Source: Chitinophaga jiangningensis (lineage in GTDB: Bacteria > Bacteroidota > Bacteroidia > Chitinophagales > Chitinophagaceae). From it: a stretch of 64,000 nucleotides of DNA. Every line of letters begins with the position of its first letter. The stretch's first letter is position 1. This document shows, piece by piece, positions 8,151-17,284 of this stretch. The stretch lies in the NCBI RefSeq assembly GCF_900142605.1, contig NZ_FRBL01000016.1, positions 1 through 64,000 of the forward strand, written 5' to 3'. The notes beneath the pieces are model-generated. The model was not told where the DNA came from. It saw nothing but the letters and a program-made list of their open reading frames with translations, and searched no databases. A program made the position numbers and the translations under genes.

Positions 8151-9788
8151 TTAGTTATACTCCGGATTCTGTTTAAATTCATCTTTGTTGGTCACCGCAT
8201 CAATCTGATCCTGCGGGATAGGTCGTACCAGGTGGTAAGCCTTCAGGTAGGCATTTGCATCCGGATTGTATTTCGCAATACGTTCCTGCAGTTTACCGGT
8301 GCGTTTCAGGTCAAACCAGCGCAGTTGTTCCCCTACCAGTTCACGGGCACGCTCATCGAGGAGGAAGTCCAGTGAAATATCCGCGGCTGTTACTGTCATT
8401 TCTGATTCATGGCCTGCGATGGCAGCGCGCTTGCGCAGTGTATTGATATAATCAGCTGCCTTGCTGGCATTGCCGAGTTTAAACTGTGCTTCTGCGGCAA
8501 TGAGGTACATTTCAGCGAGGCGGAGGATAAAGGCATCGCGGGCGCTTTGTTCCTCGTTCATGGAAGCCCTGGTAGCATCGTCAAATTTTTTCATGGAGAT
8601 GTAGCGGGTACGGTCAAGTCCACCGCCGTTTTCCTTGTAAATATCATTTCTGTCATAAATCCGGTACTTAGGATTATCAGGCAGTACATACTTACTGATG
8701 AAGATGGCCGTATCGCCCAGCTTCATGCCCGCCGGAGCCGTTTTTGTATTGTTACAATACCAAACTTGTTTGAAGGAGGCTTCGTAACGGGCATCTGCTT
8801 TTTCGTTGAAGAGATTCAGCAAGAAAAGCGTGGGCATATAACGGTTAAATGGACGCATGTTGGCAATATCACGCTGCATACCTGGCAGGTCGTCGTACTT
8901 CATGGTAAACAGCATATGCGCGTTGTTGGCGCCTCTGCTGTGGCCATTCGGATACAGGGTAGCATCCTTACGGTCGTCGAACACCAGGTTCTTCATGTAA
9001 TTTACCGCCCAGATCACCTCCGTATTCACGAGGTTATCCATGCGCCAGAGATCTGAATATTTCGGTAGGAGTTTATAGCTATAACCACTGATTAATTTCT
9101 CGGCCAGGTCTGCTGCCTGTTGGTTCATACCACGGGTAAGGTACATCCTGGCGGCGAAGGCTTCTGCTACCGGTTTGGTAGCACGGCCGTAGTCAGAAGT
9201 GGTTAAAGGTAAATTGGCGATAGCGTAGTCCAGGTCCCGGAAGATCTGTGCATAGAAGGTATCGATTGGTGTGCGGTTAGCGGTGGTGACCACGCCATCG
9301 GTTTCCTTGGTGGTGAAATGTACACCACCCCAGGTTTCCACGATATGCCAGTAGTAAAACGCGCGCATGAACCGCAGTTCCGCGCCGCGGATTTTCTTTT
9401 TATCTTCCGTCATGCCTGAACCGTCGATGCGGTTTACCCCTGCATTACAAAGGTTAATCGCCGCATACAGCTGCTGCCAGAGGTTCTTTATCGCACCGTT
9501 GCTGGCCTGCAGGTTGTTGTAGTTCGTCAGATCCGGGTACACATCTCCTGTGCCACTGGTCCAGATATCGGTACCCATTTCAGAGATATTATAACCATCT
9601 TCCTTACCATACCACCAGCGATTGTAGGTATACACGGCATTTACGAGCGATTCAAAACCTTCCGGTGTGGAATACACGGGATCGGAGGTAGTGCTGCCCG
9701 GATTGTATTCTTCCAGCTGTTTGTTACACGCAGCGAGGGAACCTGCTGCGAGACCTGCGAATAATATATACTTGTTCAATAATTTCAT
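8151..9788 (-). CDS. SusD/RagB-family glycan-binding lipoprotein
   Basis: Outer-membrane surface lipoprotein that captures oligosaccharides and closes over the partner SusC channel. The 545-residue protein starts with a lipoprotein signal whose lipobox ends LAAC (Cys near residue 20). Typical SusD features follow: alpha-helical TPR-like segments, GAELRFMRAFYYWHIVETWGGVHF near residue 130, and a C-terminal block with LAEMYLIAAEAQFKLG and LLDERARELVGEQLRWFDLKR. It is 19 bp downstream of susC and immediately upstream of the pectinase gene, so its ligand is probably a pectic oligosaccharide; that ligand is inferred from context. Confidence 0.95.
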   Translation of the reverse strand: MKLLNKYILFAGLAAGSLAACNKQLEEYNPGSTTSDPVYSTPEGFESLVNAVYTYNRWWYGKEDGYNISEMGTDIWTSGTGDVYPDLTNYNNLQASNGAIKNLWQQLYAAINLCNAGVNRIDGSGMTEDKKKIRGAELRFMRAFYYWHIVETWGGVHFTTKETDGVVTTANRTPIDTFYAQIFRDLDYAIANLPLTTSDYGRATKPVAEAFAARMYLTRGMNQQAADLAEKLISGYSYKLLPKYSDLWRMDNLVNTEVIWAVNYMKNLVFDDRKDATLYPNGHSRGANNAHMLFTMKYDDLPGMQRDIANMRPFNRYMPTLFLLNLFNEKADARYEASFKQVWYCNNTKTAPAGMKLGDTAIFISKYVLPDNPKYRIYDRNDIYKENGGGLDRTRYISMKKFDDATRASMNEEQSARDAFILRLAEMYLIAAEAQFKLGNASKAADYINTLRKRAAIAGHESEMTVTAADISLDFLLDERARELVGEQLRWFDLKRTGKLQERIAKYNPDANAYLKAYHLVRPIPQDQIDAVTNKDEFKQNPEYN

Positions 9789-9807
9789 AACCCTGGTTTA
9801 ATAAAGA

Positions 9808-12759
9808 TTAAAACTCAACATTCAATCCGGCCACATACATTCTGGTCAGTGGCTCGCTCAGTGCACCGCCTCTTTCCGGATCGTAGTCTTTCACTTTGCT
9901 GAAAGTAAACAGGTTTTTACCGGTCACGTACAGGCGCAGGCTCGACAGGCTGATTTTCTTCAGCACATCCGGTGAGAAAGTATATCCAAGAGAGATATTC
10001 CTGATTTTCACGAAAGAACCGTCTTTATATCCAATAGTAGAAATGAAAGGCGTACTTGCTTTAGAGCGGCTCGCATCTGGTTGTGGATATTCGTTGGTAG
10101 GATTTTCCGGTGTCCAGTAGTTGAGCGGGGCACTATTTTCCAGGCCCTGCGGATCATATTTGTTGGCGTACTCGGAGTTGATCCATTGGCCAAATCGCGC
10201 AAAGATGTAAATATTCAGGTCGAAGTTCTTGTATTTAAAATCGTTGTTAAAACCACCGGTCCATTTAGGGATCTGGCTACCGATTACCACACGATCTTCG
10301 ATATTGATAATACCGTTACCATCCTGGTCTTTCACTTTGATCTCTCCTGGTTTGCGACCGAATTTCGCTGCCAGATCCGCTTCATTGGATTGCCAGATAC
10401 CTAATTTTTCGTAATCAAATAACACCCTGGTAGGATAGCCAATGAACCAGCCGCTGGCAACATCATCTGCACCGCTGGCCAATGCCACGATTTCTTCATT
10501 GTTGCGGGAGTAGGAAATATTGGAGGTCCAACGAAAATCCCTGCCGCTGATGTTTACTGTGTTGATACCGATTTCAAAACCACGGTTGCGTGTTTTGCCG
10601 ATGTTCTGCACCACCGAAGTATTACCGGTAGAAGTAGGCAGGGTACGCATCAGCAATAAGTCTTTGGTTCGGGTATCATATACATCAATGTTACCCGTGA
10701 TGCGGTTTTCGAGGATACCGAAGTCCATGCCGATATTTTTAGTGGTAGAAGTTTCCCATTTGAGTTCCCTGTTACCTGCCTGCTGTCCGATGGTATAAGC
10801 AATGGCTGCATTGGTATCATCCCAGGAGAAAGGAATTTTAGTCAGTACTGCCGCCGTTGAATATGGTTGTACAGCATCCGTACCGGCGATACCGTATGTT
10901 ACTCTCAGTTTCAGGTCACTGATAACCTGTTGGTTTTTCATGAATGCTTCGTCACTTACACGCCATGCACCGGCAACGGATGGGAAGTACGCCCATTTCA
11001 TACCTGGCGACAGCTTAGAGGAACCATCAGAGCGGGTGGTGAAGGAGAACAGGTATTTACCTTTATAGTCGTAGTTCAGACGACCGGTAAAAGAAATCAG
11101 TTTAGTTCTGAAAAAGTCGGTGTTGATAGAGATACCACTAATATTGTTTTCCAGGGCGTGGTAGAGCTGTGATGGCAGCAGTTGCCCGTCGCCCTGCATG
11201 TTCCTGTTATCCCAGTTATCTGTCAGCAGGCTCGTAACACCGGTTACACCGAGGTTATGATTACCGAATGATTTATTATAGGTGAGGATGTTTTCCCAGC
11301 TGAGGAAAGTACGGGAGCTGTTGAGCGACTGACTTCTGCTGGTGGATTGTGTACCTCTGTCGATGGAAGCCTTGCTGGCGAAGATTCCCTGTTTGGTATT
11401 TTCGAGTGTAACGCCGAGGTTGGAGCGGAATTTCAGGCCGGCCAGCGGTGTAATTTCCACATAGGCATTTGCCAGTGCCCGGGTGGTTTTGGTATCGTTG
11501 GCGTAGGCATTTGGTTGTTCGTCTGCCAGCGGATTCACAGCGGAACCGGAGTTAGGGAACAGCACGAAATTACCCTCTTCATCGTAAGGAGTGGTGAGCG
11601 GCAGGAACTTGTTGGCCTGGTTCAACGGATCCCTGCGCTGGCTCTGATCGTAATAAGTGATCTGGCTCTGTACACCTACTTTGATCGCATCGGTGATGGT
11701 TTGATCCACATTGAAGCGGGTGGTGTAACGTTTCAGCTCATCTAGTTTGAATAAGCCTTTTTCGTTGAAGTAGTCGAAAGAGAAATAGACTTTTGTTTTA
11801 TCGGAACCGCCGGAGATACCTGCCTGGTAGTCCTGCTGTAAACCGTCGTGGATCAGCAGATCAGCGTAGTTAGTCCAAACGTTGTTTTTAATATTTTCCA
11901 GTTCGAAGGCGTTGAAGATTTTAGGATCATCCGCTTCGCTGGCCCATCTGCCGGTAGTGCGGTTAGCTTCTCTTTTGAGGGCTACGTATTGCGGACCGGT
12001 CATCATATCAGGGTAGCCGTTTACCTGGGATACACCCACATAGGAGCTGACATTCAGTTTAGGCTTGCCGCTGGCACCGCGTTTGGTGGTTACCATGATT
12101 ACACCGTTTGCACCACGGGAACCGTAGATGGCGGTGGTGGAAGCATCTTTCAATACTTCCATGGACTGGATATCGTTCGGGTTAATGTCTTCGATGCTGT
12201 TGTACTGCACACCATCCACGATGTAGAGAGGGCCGTTAGCCGCTGTAATAGATCTGTTACCACGAACCGTTACATTTACTTTTGCGCCGGCGGCACCGCT
12301 GCTGCGGGTGATGTCAACACCGGGTACCTTGCCCTGTACTGATTCCATCACGTTGGTGGAAGGCACTTTTTTGATTTCATCTCCTTTGATAGAAGCTACT
12401 GCACCGGTGAGGTCACGTTTTTTAACTGTACCGTAACCGATAACTACCAGTTCATCGAGTTTTTTGTTGCTTTGTTCCAACCGTACCGTCATCGCGCCTG
12501 GCGTAGCAGGGATGGTAAGGGATGCGTACCCCATGTAAGAGAACAATAATTCAGTTTTGCCGTCTGGCATCGTGAGGGAGAAGTTTCCCGCGGGATCCGT
12601 CTGAGCGCCGCCTGTACCGCCTTTAACCTGCACGGTAACTCCCGGCAAAGCCTCGCCGGTAGTAGCATCAGTCACCTTTCCTTTAACGGTTCGGGACTGT
12701 GCAAGTGCCCATTGGCTAAAACAGCACAGCAGTAAGCAAATCAGGTGAATTTTTTTCAT
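9808..12759 (-). CDS. SusC/RagA TonB-dependent outer-membrane transporter (pectin locus)
   Basis: First gene of the pectin operon. The 983-residue protein has a signal peptide (residues 1-20, ending ALAQ), a CarboxypepD_reg-like domain (about 23-105), a TonB plug (about 112-225, with LDELVVIGYGTVKKRDLTGAV and IYGSRGANGVIMVTTKRG) and a C-terminal beta-barrel ending in the aromatic residue F. It has no STN domain, so it is unlikely to signal through an anti-sigma factor, which fits control by the divergent LacI-type gene. A candidate operator lies about 155 bp upstream. It imports oligogalacturonides or related pectin fragments (inference from the operon). Confidence 0.95.
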   Translation of the reverse strand: MKKIHLICLLLCCFSQWALAQSRTVKGKVTDATTGEALPGVTVQVKGGTGGAQTDPAGNFSLTMPDGKTELLFSYMGYASLTIPATPGAMTVRLEQSNKKLDELVVIGYGTVKKRDLTGAVASIKGDEIKKVPSTNVMESVQGKVPGVDITRSSGAAGAKVNVTVRGNRSITAANGPLYIVDGVQYNSIEDINPNDIQSMEVLKDASTTAIYGSRGANGVIMVTTKRGASGKPKLNVSSYVGVSQVNGYPDMMTGPQYVALKREANRTTGRWASEADDPKIFNAFELENIKNNVWTNYADLLIHDGLQQDYQAGISGGSDKTKVYFSFDYFNEKGLFKLDELKRYTTRFNVDQTITDAIKVGVQSQITYYDQSQRRDPLNQANKFLPLTTPYDEEGNFVLFPNSGSAVNPLADEQPNAYANDTKTTRALANAYVEITPLAGLKFRSNLGVTLENTKQGIFASKASIDRGTQSTSRSQSLNSSRTFLSWENILTYNKSFGNHNLGVTGVTSLLTDNWDNRNMQGDGQLLPSQLYHALENNISGISINTDFFRTKLISFTGRLNYDYKGKYLFSFTTRSDGSSKLSPGMKWAYFPSVAGAWRVSDEAFMKNQQVISDLKLRVTYGIAGTDAVQPYSTAAVLTKIPFSWDDTNAAIAYTIGQQAGNRELKWETSTTKNIGMDFGILENRITGNIDVYDTRTKDLLLMRTLPTSTGNTSVVQNIGKTRNRGFEIGINTVNISGRDFRWTSNISYSRNNEEIVALASGADDVASGWFIGYPTRVLFDYEKLGIWQSNEADLAAKFGRKPGEIKVKDQDGNGIINIEDRVVIGSQIPKWTGGFNNDFKYKNFDLNIYIFARFGQWINSEYANKYDPQGLENSAPLNYWTPENPTNEYPQPDASRSKASTPFISTIGYKDGSFVKIRNISLGYTFSPDVLKKISLSSLRLYVTGKNLFTFSKVKDYDPERGGALSEPLTRMYVAGLNVEF

Positions 12760-12986
12760 AACGTCTTGCGTGAAAGTTTTTGGCTAATAAAGTTTTAAGC
12801 GAATAGGTCTGCGTTGTTCAAAAACGTGGTTCGTATTGCTGTAAAAGGTCTAAAATTTTAGCTGTCGTATGACACAAGTCTACACAACTATTTACTAAAT
12901 GAGAACTTTATTTACGCAATCGTTCCCGGAAAATTCACTACATTCACGATGGGGAAAAACACAGGAAAGCCCTTGCTGTAAAAGAA
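12760..12986. promoter_or_regulatory. Divergent promoter region, susC (-) and lacI-type gene (+)
   Basis: A 227-bp gap between divergent starts that must hold both promoters. I could not place a convincing Bacteroidota -33/-7 pair. The only distinct element is the operator-like sequence at 12908-12929, which lies 58 bp from the regulator start and about 150 bp from susC. Confidence 0.7.
12908..12929. promoter_or_regulatory. Candidate LacI-family operator (copy 1)
   Basis: These 22 bp occur identically at 15754-15775 upstream of the GH43 gene. The core ACGCAATCGTTCCCGG (12914-12929) resembles the PurR/LacI operator layout ACGCAAxCGTTxxCG and has a central CG step with partial dyad symmetry. 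It sits between susC and the LacI-family gene, so binding by that regulator is the simplest reading. Confidence 0.75.
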
Positions 12987-14009
12987 ATGAAGTATAAAGC
13001 AACTACGATCAAAGACATTGCAAAGGCGCTGAATCTCTCTACCTCCACGGTTTCGCGGGCATTGCGCGACAGCCATGAGATCAGTGCAGCTACCAAGCAG
13101 GTAGTGCTGGAATACGCCGCCAGGCTGAATTTCCAGCCCAATCCTATTGCTTTGTCTTTAAAAGAAAGAAAGAGCCATTCGATAGGTGTAATTGTAGCAG
13201 AGATAGCCAATAGTTTCTTTTCACAAATCATCAACGGGATAGAATCTGTTGCGAATGAACAAGGATATACGGTCATCATTTCCCAGAGCCATGAGAACTT
13301 TGAGAAAGAGGTGAGAACCCTGCAATACCTGGCCTCGCGGAGTATTGACGGCCTGTTGATTTCCGTATCCAGTGCCACGAATGATCTGCAGCAATTGAAG
13401 TCGCTGCACCAGTCCGGATTACCGATTGTATTTGTGGATCGTTCCGTGGAAGACATCCACACGCACAAAGTGGTGGTGGACAATTACCAGGGCGCCTACA
13501 ATGCCACCATTCACCTGCTGGAACAGGGTTACCGCAGGATTGCCTGTGTGGCTAATTCCGAGCATTTGAACATCACAAAGGAAAGAGTGGGTGGTTACAT
13601 GGCTGCATTACAGCAGTACCAGTTGAAGCCTGATCCGCAGATGATAAAATATTGTTTCCACGGAGGTATGTTATTACATGAAGTGGAAACCGCAGTAAGC
13701 GAACTCATTAAACTAAAGCCTAAGCCGGATGCGATCTTCGCAACGTCCGACAAGCTCACCACCGGATGTATGCGCATGTTAAAACGTCATAAAATAGCGG
13801 TTCCAAAAACGATCGCACTCACCGGTTTTTCCAACTCTGAACTGATTGAATTATTACATGCACCGATTACAGTGGTGCAACAGCCGGCATTTGAAATGGG
13901 CCAGGTAGCAACGGAACTGTTGCTACAGCTGATAGAGAGCAAGCGGCCAGTAAAAGATTTCAAGACCATTAAACTACAGACGCGGCTGGTATCTCCCGAC
14001 AACAAATAA
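12987..14009 (+). CDS. LacI-family transcriptional regulator of the pectin locus
   Basis: A 340-residue regulator with an N-terminal LacI helix-turn-helix (about residues 5-50: TIKDIAKALNLSTSTVSRAL, hinge region NPIALSLK) and a periplasmic-binding-protein-like sensor domain (about 62-335, beginning SIGVIVAEIANSFFSQIINGI). It is transcribed divergently from the pectin operon and convergently to GH43, and two identical operator-like sites flank it. It probably controls both units and responds to a uronate or pectin breakdown product; the effector is not visible in the sequence. The ATG lies just after AAAGAA with no strong Shine-Dalgarno sequence, as is usual in the phylum. Confidence 0.94.
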   Translation: MKYKATTIKDIAKALNLSTSTVSRALRDSHEISAATKQVVLEYAARLNFQPNPIALSLKERKSHSIGVIVAEIANSFFSQIINGIESVANEQGYTVIISQSHENFEKEVRTLQYLASRSIDGLLISVSSATNDLQQLKSLHQSGLPIVFVDRSVEDIHTHKVVVDNYQGAYNATIHLLEQGYRRIACVANSEHLNITKERVGGYMAALQQYQLKPDPQMIKYCFHGGMLLHEVETAVSELIKLKPKPDAIFATSDKLTTGCMRMLKRHKIAVPKTIALTGFSNSELIELLHAPITVVQQPAFEMGQVATELLLQLIESKRPVKDFKTIKLQTRLVSPDNK

Positions 14010-14039
14010 AAAAAAATTCCCTGGCAGACGTCAGGGAAT
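14007..14039 (-). terminator. Rho-independent terminator of the GH43 gene
   Basis: ATTCCCTG (14016-14023) pairs with CAGGGAAT (14032-14039) around an 8-nt loop. On the minus strand the stem is followed by a run of nine U residues (A-run 14008-14016). It lies between the convergent LacI-type and GH43 genes. Confidence 0.85.
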
Positions 14040-14061
14040 GTTCATTTAGCCTTTCTTATTA

Positions 14062-15699
14062 CTATTTAGTGATTCTAAACCAATCGACATCCGCAAAGCC
14101 GGCATCATTTGTTTTTGCCGTGCGGCTGCAGCACAGCCCCAGCTTGGCTCCTATCCATTTGCCGGGTTTTGCTGTGAATTCATTTCCTGCCACATGGAAA
14201 GTGCTGCCATCAGTACTGTAACTGAAATTACACTTCCCTCCCTTCGTAACCTGTACCCGGAAAAATATATCCGTTTCCGTTAGTTTGGTTACCTGCTCTA
14301 CCTGTTCTTTTTTACCTTTATCCGCCTGTGCACAATGCAGGGCATTGAGGTATAAGCCATCGGCTTTATGTTCTACGGCCAGTCCTGCGTAATCCAGTCC
14401 CAGCACAATAAACGACATACGATCACCGGCCAGCCTGGGTGTAAATTTAAACTTCACCGTAGCGGTAAATTCTTCTGCCGGAAATTTTTGCGCCAGCACA
14501 TTCGGCACATCCCACAGGCTGTTGGTGGAATCGGGTACCTGTGCGCCAAATAATCTTAAGCTGCCTTTTGCAGACGATGGAAAAGCCCAGCCTGCAAAAG
14601 GATTTGCCTGCCACTGCCATTGTTTGCCGATGGTGTTGCCGTTGAACTCATCTGATTCAGCCGGTGTGGAAACAGGCCATGTTTTGCCTACATCTGGTTT
14701 GCGATAGGTTAATACCGGTTCACCTTTGCCGTCTTTATCTTTATCCTCACCGATCACCGGCCAGTCGTTCACCCAGGTCATTGGCTGCAGGTGCACTACC
14801 CTTCCGTAGGCATCCAGGTCCTGGAAGTGCAGGAACCAGTCGGCCCCTTTTTGCGTTTGCACCCAGGCTCCCTGGTGCGGGCCATTGATGGGCGACTTAC
14901 CCTGGTCCATCACGATTTTACTTTCGTAGGGGCCATAGATATTTTTGGAACGCATCACCAGCTGCCAGCCGGTAGAAACGCCACCAGCAGGCGCAAAGAG
15001 GTAATAGTATCCGTTGCGTTTGTAGAACTTAGGGCCTTCCAGCGTTGGATTAGCATCGTGGCCATCAAACACCAGCACCCCTTCGTCGATGGCTTTAGTG
15101 CCTTCCGCATTGAGTTGTTTTACTACGATAATGCTTTTGATACCGGCCCGGCTGCCTGCGTAGGCATGTGCGAGGTACACTTTACCATCGTCGTCCCAGA
15201 GCGGGCAGGGATCTATGAGTCCTTTACCAGCTGCTACCAGTTGCGGTTCGCTCCATGGGCCATTGATATTTTTGGCTTTTGTGAGATAGATACCGAAATC
15301 GGGATCAGGGTAATAGATATAAAATTCGTTGTTATGATACCGGATGGCAGGCGCCCATACGCCGTTACCATGCTGTGTTTTAGCGAAATGATCATAAGGC
15401 GGCTGGCGCAGCAGCGCGTGGCCTGCAATCTGCCAGTTGACCAGATCTTTTGAATGAAGTATTGGTAATCCGGGTATGGCATCAAAGCTGGAGGCGATCA
15501 TATAATAGTCCTCTCCCACACGGATGGCATCCGGATCAGAATAATCCGCGTACAACACCGGATTCTTGTAAGTGCCATTGCCGTTATCTGCTACCCAGAC
15601 TTTCGAAACATCATTTCCTGACTGTGCGGAGGCGGGGGAAAGTGCAAATAGTGATATCCCTGCTGGCAGCAGTACATAGGTCAGCCATACTTTTTTCAT
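14062..15699 (-). CDS. GH43 glycoside hydrolase (beta-xylosidase/arabinofuranosidase type)
   Basis: A secreted five-bladed beta-propeller enzyme that trims arabinose or xylose side chains. The ATG at 15699 gives a signal peptide (KKVWLTYVLLPAG...ASAQ); an earlier in-frame TTG at 15723 is less likely. Conserved GH43 residues are visible: the general base in DYSDPDAIRVGEDYYM, the second Asp in LIDPCPLWDDDGKVYLAH and the acid Glu in NPTLEGPKFY. A C-terminal beta-sandwich of about 190 residues follows (from about residue 355), as in longer GH43 xylosidase-like members. The gene is monocistronic but carries the same upstream operator as susC, so it probably removes arabinan or xylose decorations from pectin. 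Exact specificity cannot be read from sequence. Confidence 0.9.
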   Translation of the reverse strand: MKKVWLTYVLLPAGISLFALSPASAQSGNDVSKVWVADNGNGTYKNPVLYADYSDPDAIRVGEDYYMIASSFDAIPGLPILHSKDLVNWQIAGHALLRQPPYDHFAKTQHGNGVWAPAIRYHNNEFYIYYPDPDFGIYLTKAKNINGPWSEPQLVAAGKGLIDPCPLWDDDGKVYLAHAYAGSRAGIKSIIVVKQLNAEGTKAIDEGVLVFDGHDANPTLEGPKFYKRNGYYYLFAPAGGVSTGWQLVMRSKNIYGPYESKIVMDQGKSPINGPHQGAWVQTQKGADWFLHFQDLDAYGRVVHLQPMTWVNDWPVIGEDKDKDGKGEPVLTYRKPDVGKTWPVSTPAESDEFNGNTIGKQWQWQANPFAGWAFPSSAKGSLRLFGAQVPDSTNSLWDVPNVLAQKFPAEEFTATVKFKFTPRLAGDRMSFIVLGLDYAGLAVEHKADGLYLNALHCAQADKGKKEQVEQVTKLTETDIFFRVQVTKGGKCNFSYSTDGSTFHVAGNEFTAKPGKWIGAKLGLCCSRTAKTNDAGFADVDWFRITK

Positions 15700-15753
15700 A
15701 TCGTGAAACAATTCCGGGATCAAAATAGTAAATGAGCCGCAGATGCGCGGTGA

Positions 15754-15775
15754 TTATTTACGCAATCGTTCCCGG
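15754..15775. promoter_or_regulatory. Candidate LacI-family operator (copy 2)
   Basis: Exact 22-bp copy of 12908-12929, in the same orientation relative to its downstream minus-strand gene. It lies 54 bp upstream of the GH43 ATG. The core 16 bp are at 15760-15775. Confidence 0.75.
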
Positions 15776-15819
15776 CAAGGCTCCGGCAGCAACGCTGCTT
15801 TTGCTTTCCCCTGGCAGGC

Positions 15820-16512
15820 TCACATTGCTTTTGCCTGTTCCGCGAGTGCGGCCACGTTGTTTATCATCAGGTGTTTACCTTCCGTTTTGATAAAGCCATC
15901 GGTGATTAACTCATTGAGCACCCGGAAGGTGGTTTCATAGGTGGCGCCGATGCATTCGGACAGATCCTGCTTGGTAAGGGGGAGATTAATATAGCCTTCT
16001 GCGGTAGTGCCGAACTTGCGGTAGATCAGCAGGAGCACATTGGCCAGGCGTGTTTTCACCGGCATATGCGCGAGGCCGTGCATGTATTTTTCTGCATCCT
16101 GCAATTCCTTTGCATAGAAGAGCATGAGCTGATAGAGTAGTTCATTATTGACCCGCAGGGAAGCGTTGAAGAAGTCGAGGTCCACATAGCATACTGTAAC
16201 CGGGCTCATAGCCGTAGCCGTTACCGGGTAAATATTTTCAGGACCACCGATACCACGGTGTCCCACGATTTCTCCCTTTTGGGCGAAGCGTACGATCAGG
16301 TCCTTTTCAGTGCCCCAGTGTTTATGCACTTTCACCACCCCGTCGAACACGAAGAACATGCCCTTTACCGCATCGCCTTCTTTAAAGAGGGTATCATTCT
16401 TTTTATAGACGATATTTTTCTTGTGTGCATGGATGGCCGGCAGCCACTCCGGTAGGGAGAGGCGGCAGAGCAGGCAGGTTTTTCCGTCGCAGGTCTGTTT
16501 ATCTGATTTCAT
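15820..16512 (-). CDS. Crp/Fnr-family regulator with FNR-like cysteines
   Basis: A 230-residue regulator (ATG at 16512; an upstream extension to 16581 would only add residues encoded within cobA). It has a cyclic-nucleotide-binding-like sensor fold (about residues 25-140) and a winged HTH (about 150-225, with LPLTKQDLSECIGATYETTFRVLNEL). Three N-terminal cysteines (C8, C13, C16) and one at C108 match the arrangement of the four [4Fe-4S] ligands of E. coli FNR, including the position equivalent to FNR C122. This suggests an oxygen-, NO- or redox-sensing regulator. The start overlaps the cobA stop by 14 bp, so the two are co-transcribed. Its targets are probably the divergent nitrate assimilation genes. 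Confidence 0.9.
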   Translation of the reverse strand: MKSDKQTCDGKTCLLCRLSLPEWLPAIHAHKKNIVYKKNDTLFKEGDAVKGMFFVFDGVVKVHKHWGTEKDLIVRFAQKGEIVGHRGIGGPENIYPVTATAMSPVTVCYVDLDFFNASLRVNNELLYQLMLFYAKELQDAEKYMHGLAHMPVKTRLANVLLLIYRKFGTTAEGYINLPLTKQDLSECIGATYETTFRVLNELITDGFIKTEGKHLMINNVAALAEQAKAM

Positions 16513-17284
16513 AATGTACGTCGTGCAAAGATAACTGTTGTGTGGTAAGATGGCTGAAATGCATGGGCAGGTCCACCACATTACCGATAACGATGATGGC
16601 CGGGCTACCTATGCCGGCAGCTTGGGCCACCTCGGTGATATTATATATATGTCCGGTGGCTACTTTTTCCATGGGGGTGGTTCCCTGCTGAATGATGGCT
16701 ACCGGCGTATGTGCTTTACCGTGGGCGGTGAATAATTTAGTAATAGGGAGAAGATGTTGCATACCCATGAGAATAACTACCGTGGCGGACGATTGAGCGG
16801 CCAGTTTAAGGTCGGGCGAGAGGGTGCCGCCAGCTGTAGTACCGGTAGTTACCCAGAAGCTCTCTGCCGTACCTCTGCTGGTGAGCGGGATCATTTGGGA
16901 AGCCGGTACGGCCAGCGCGCTGCTGATGCCGGGGATGATCTGCACGGGGATATTATGCAGGGCAGCAGTCTCAATTTCTTCGGTGGCGCGCCCGAAAATA
17001 AACGGGTCGCCGCCTTTGAGTCGGGCTACATGCCCGTATTCATAGGCGCTGCTAACAATCAGTTCATTGATTTCCGCCTGGGTGCGACTATGCTGACTAC
17101 ATCTTTTACCTACATATTTAATAATGGCGTTGGGGGCGGCGTGTTCAAGGAGGGCATCGTTTACGAGGGCGTCGTATAAAACCACTTTGGCGCTGCGGAG
17201 TATGCGTATCGCTTTGAGGGTGATGAGTTCCGGATCACCCGGACCTGCACCTATCAGGGAGAGCATTTTGGCTGGATTATTCAT
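16499..17284 (-). CDS. cobA: Uroporphyrinogen-III C-methyltransferase (SUMT)
   Basis: SAM-dependent methyltransferase that makes precorrin-2 from uroporphyrinogen III, the branch point to sirohaem. The ATG at 17284 gives a protein of about 261 residues, normal for CobA without the CysG oxidase/chelatase domain. Motifs visible: LIGAGPGDPELITLKA at the N-terminus, LYDALVND, RLKGGDPFIFGR (the P-loop-like motif) and IPGISSALAVPA. Its position opposite nirB suggests it supplies sirohaem for nitrite reductase. The dehydrogenase/ferrochelatase step must be encoded elsewhere. Confidence 0.95.
   Translation of the reverse strand: MNNPAKMLSLIGAGPGDPELITLKAIRILRSAKVVLYDALVNDALLEHAAPNAIIKYVGKRCSQHSRTQAEINELIVSSAYEYGHVARLKGGDPFIFGRATEEIETAALHNIPVQIIPGISSALAVPASQMIPLTSRGTAESFWVTTGTTAGGTLSPDLKLAAQSSATVVILMGMQHLLPITKLFTAHGKAHTPVAIIQQGTTPMEKVATGHIYNITEVAQAAGIGSPAIIVIGNVVDLPMHFSHLTTQQLSLHDVHYEIR

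Noticed and set aside
12760..12986. A -33/-7 Bacteroidota promoter for susC
   Set aside because: Several TTG and TA-rich stretches exist but none fits TTTG plus TAnnTTTG spacing well enough to assert a position.
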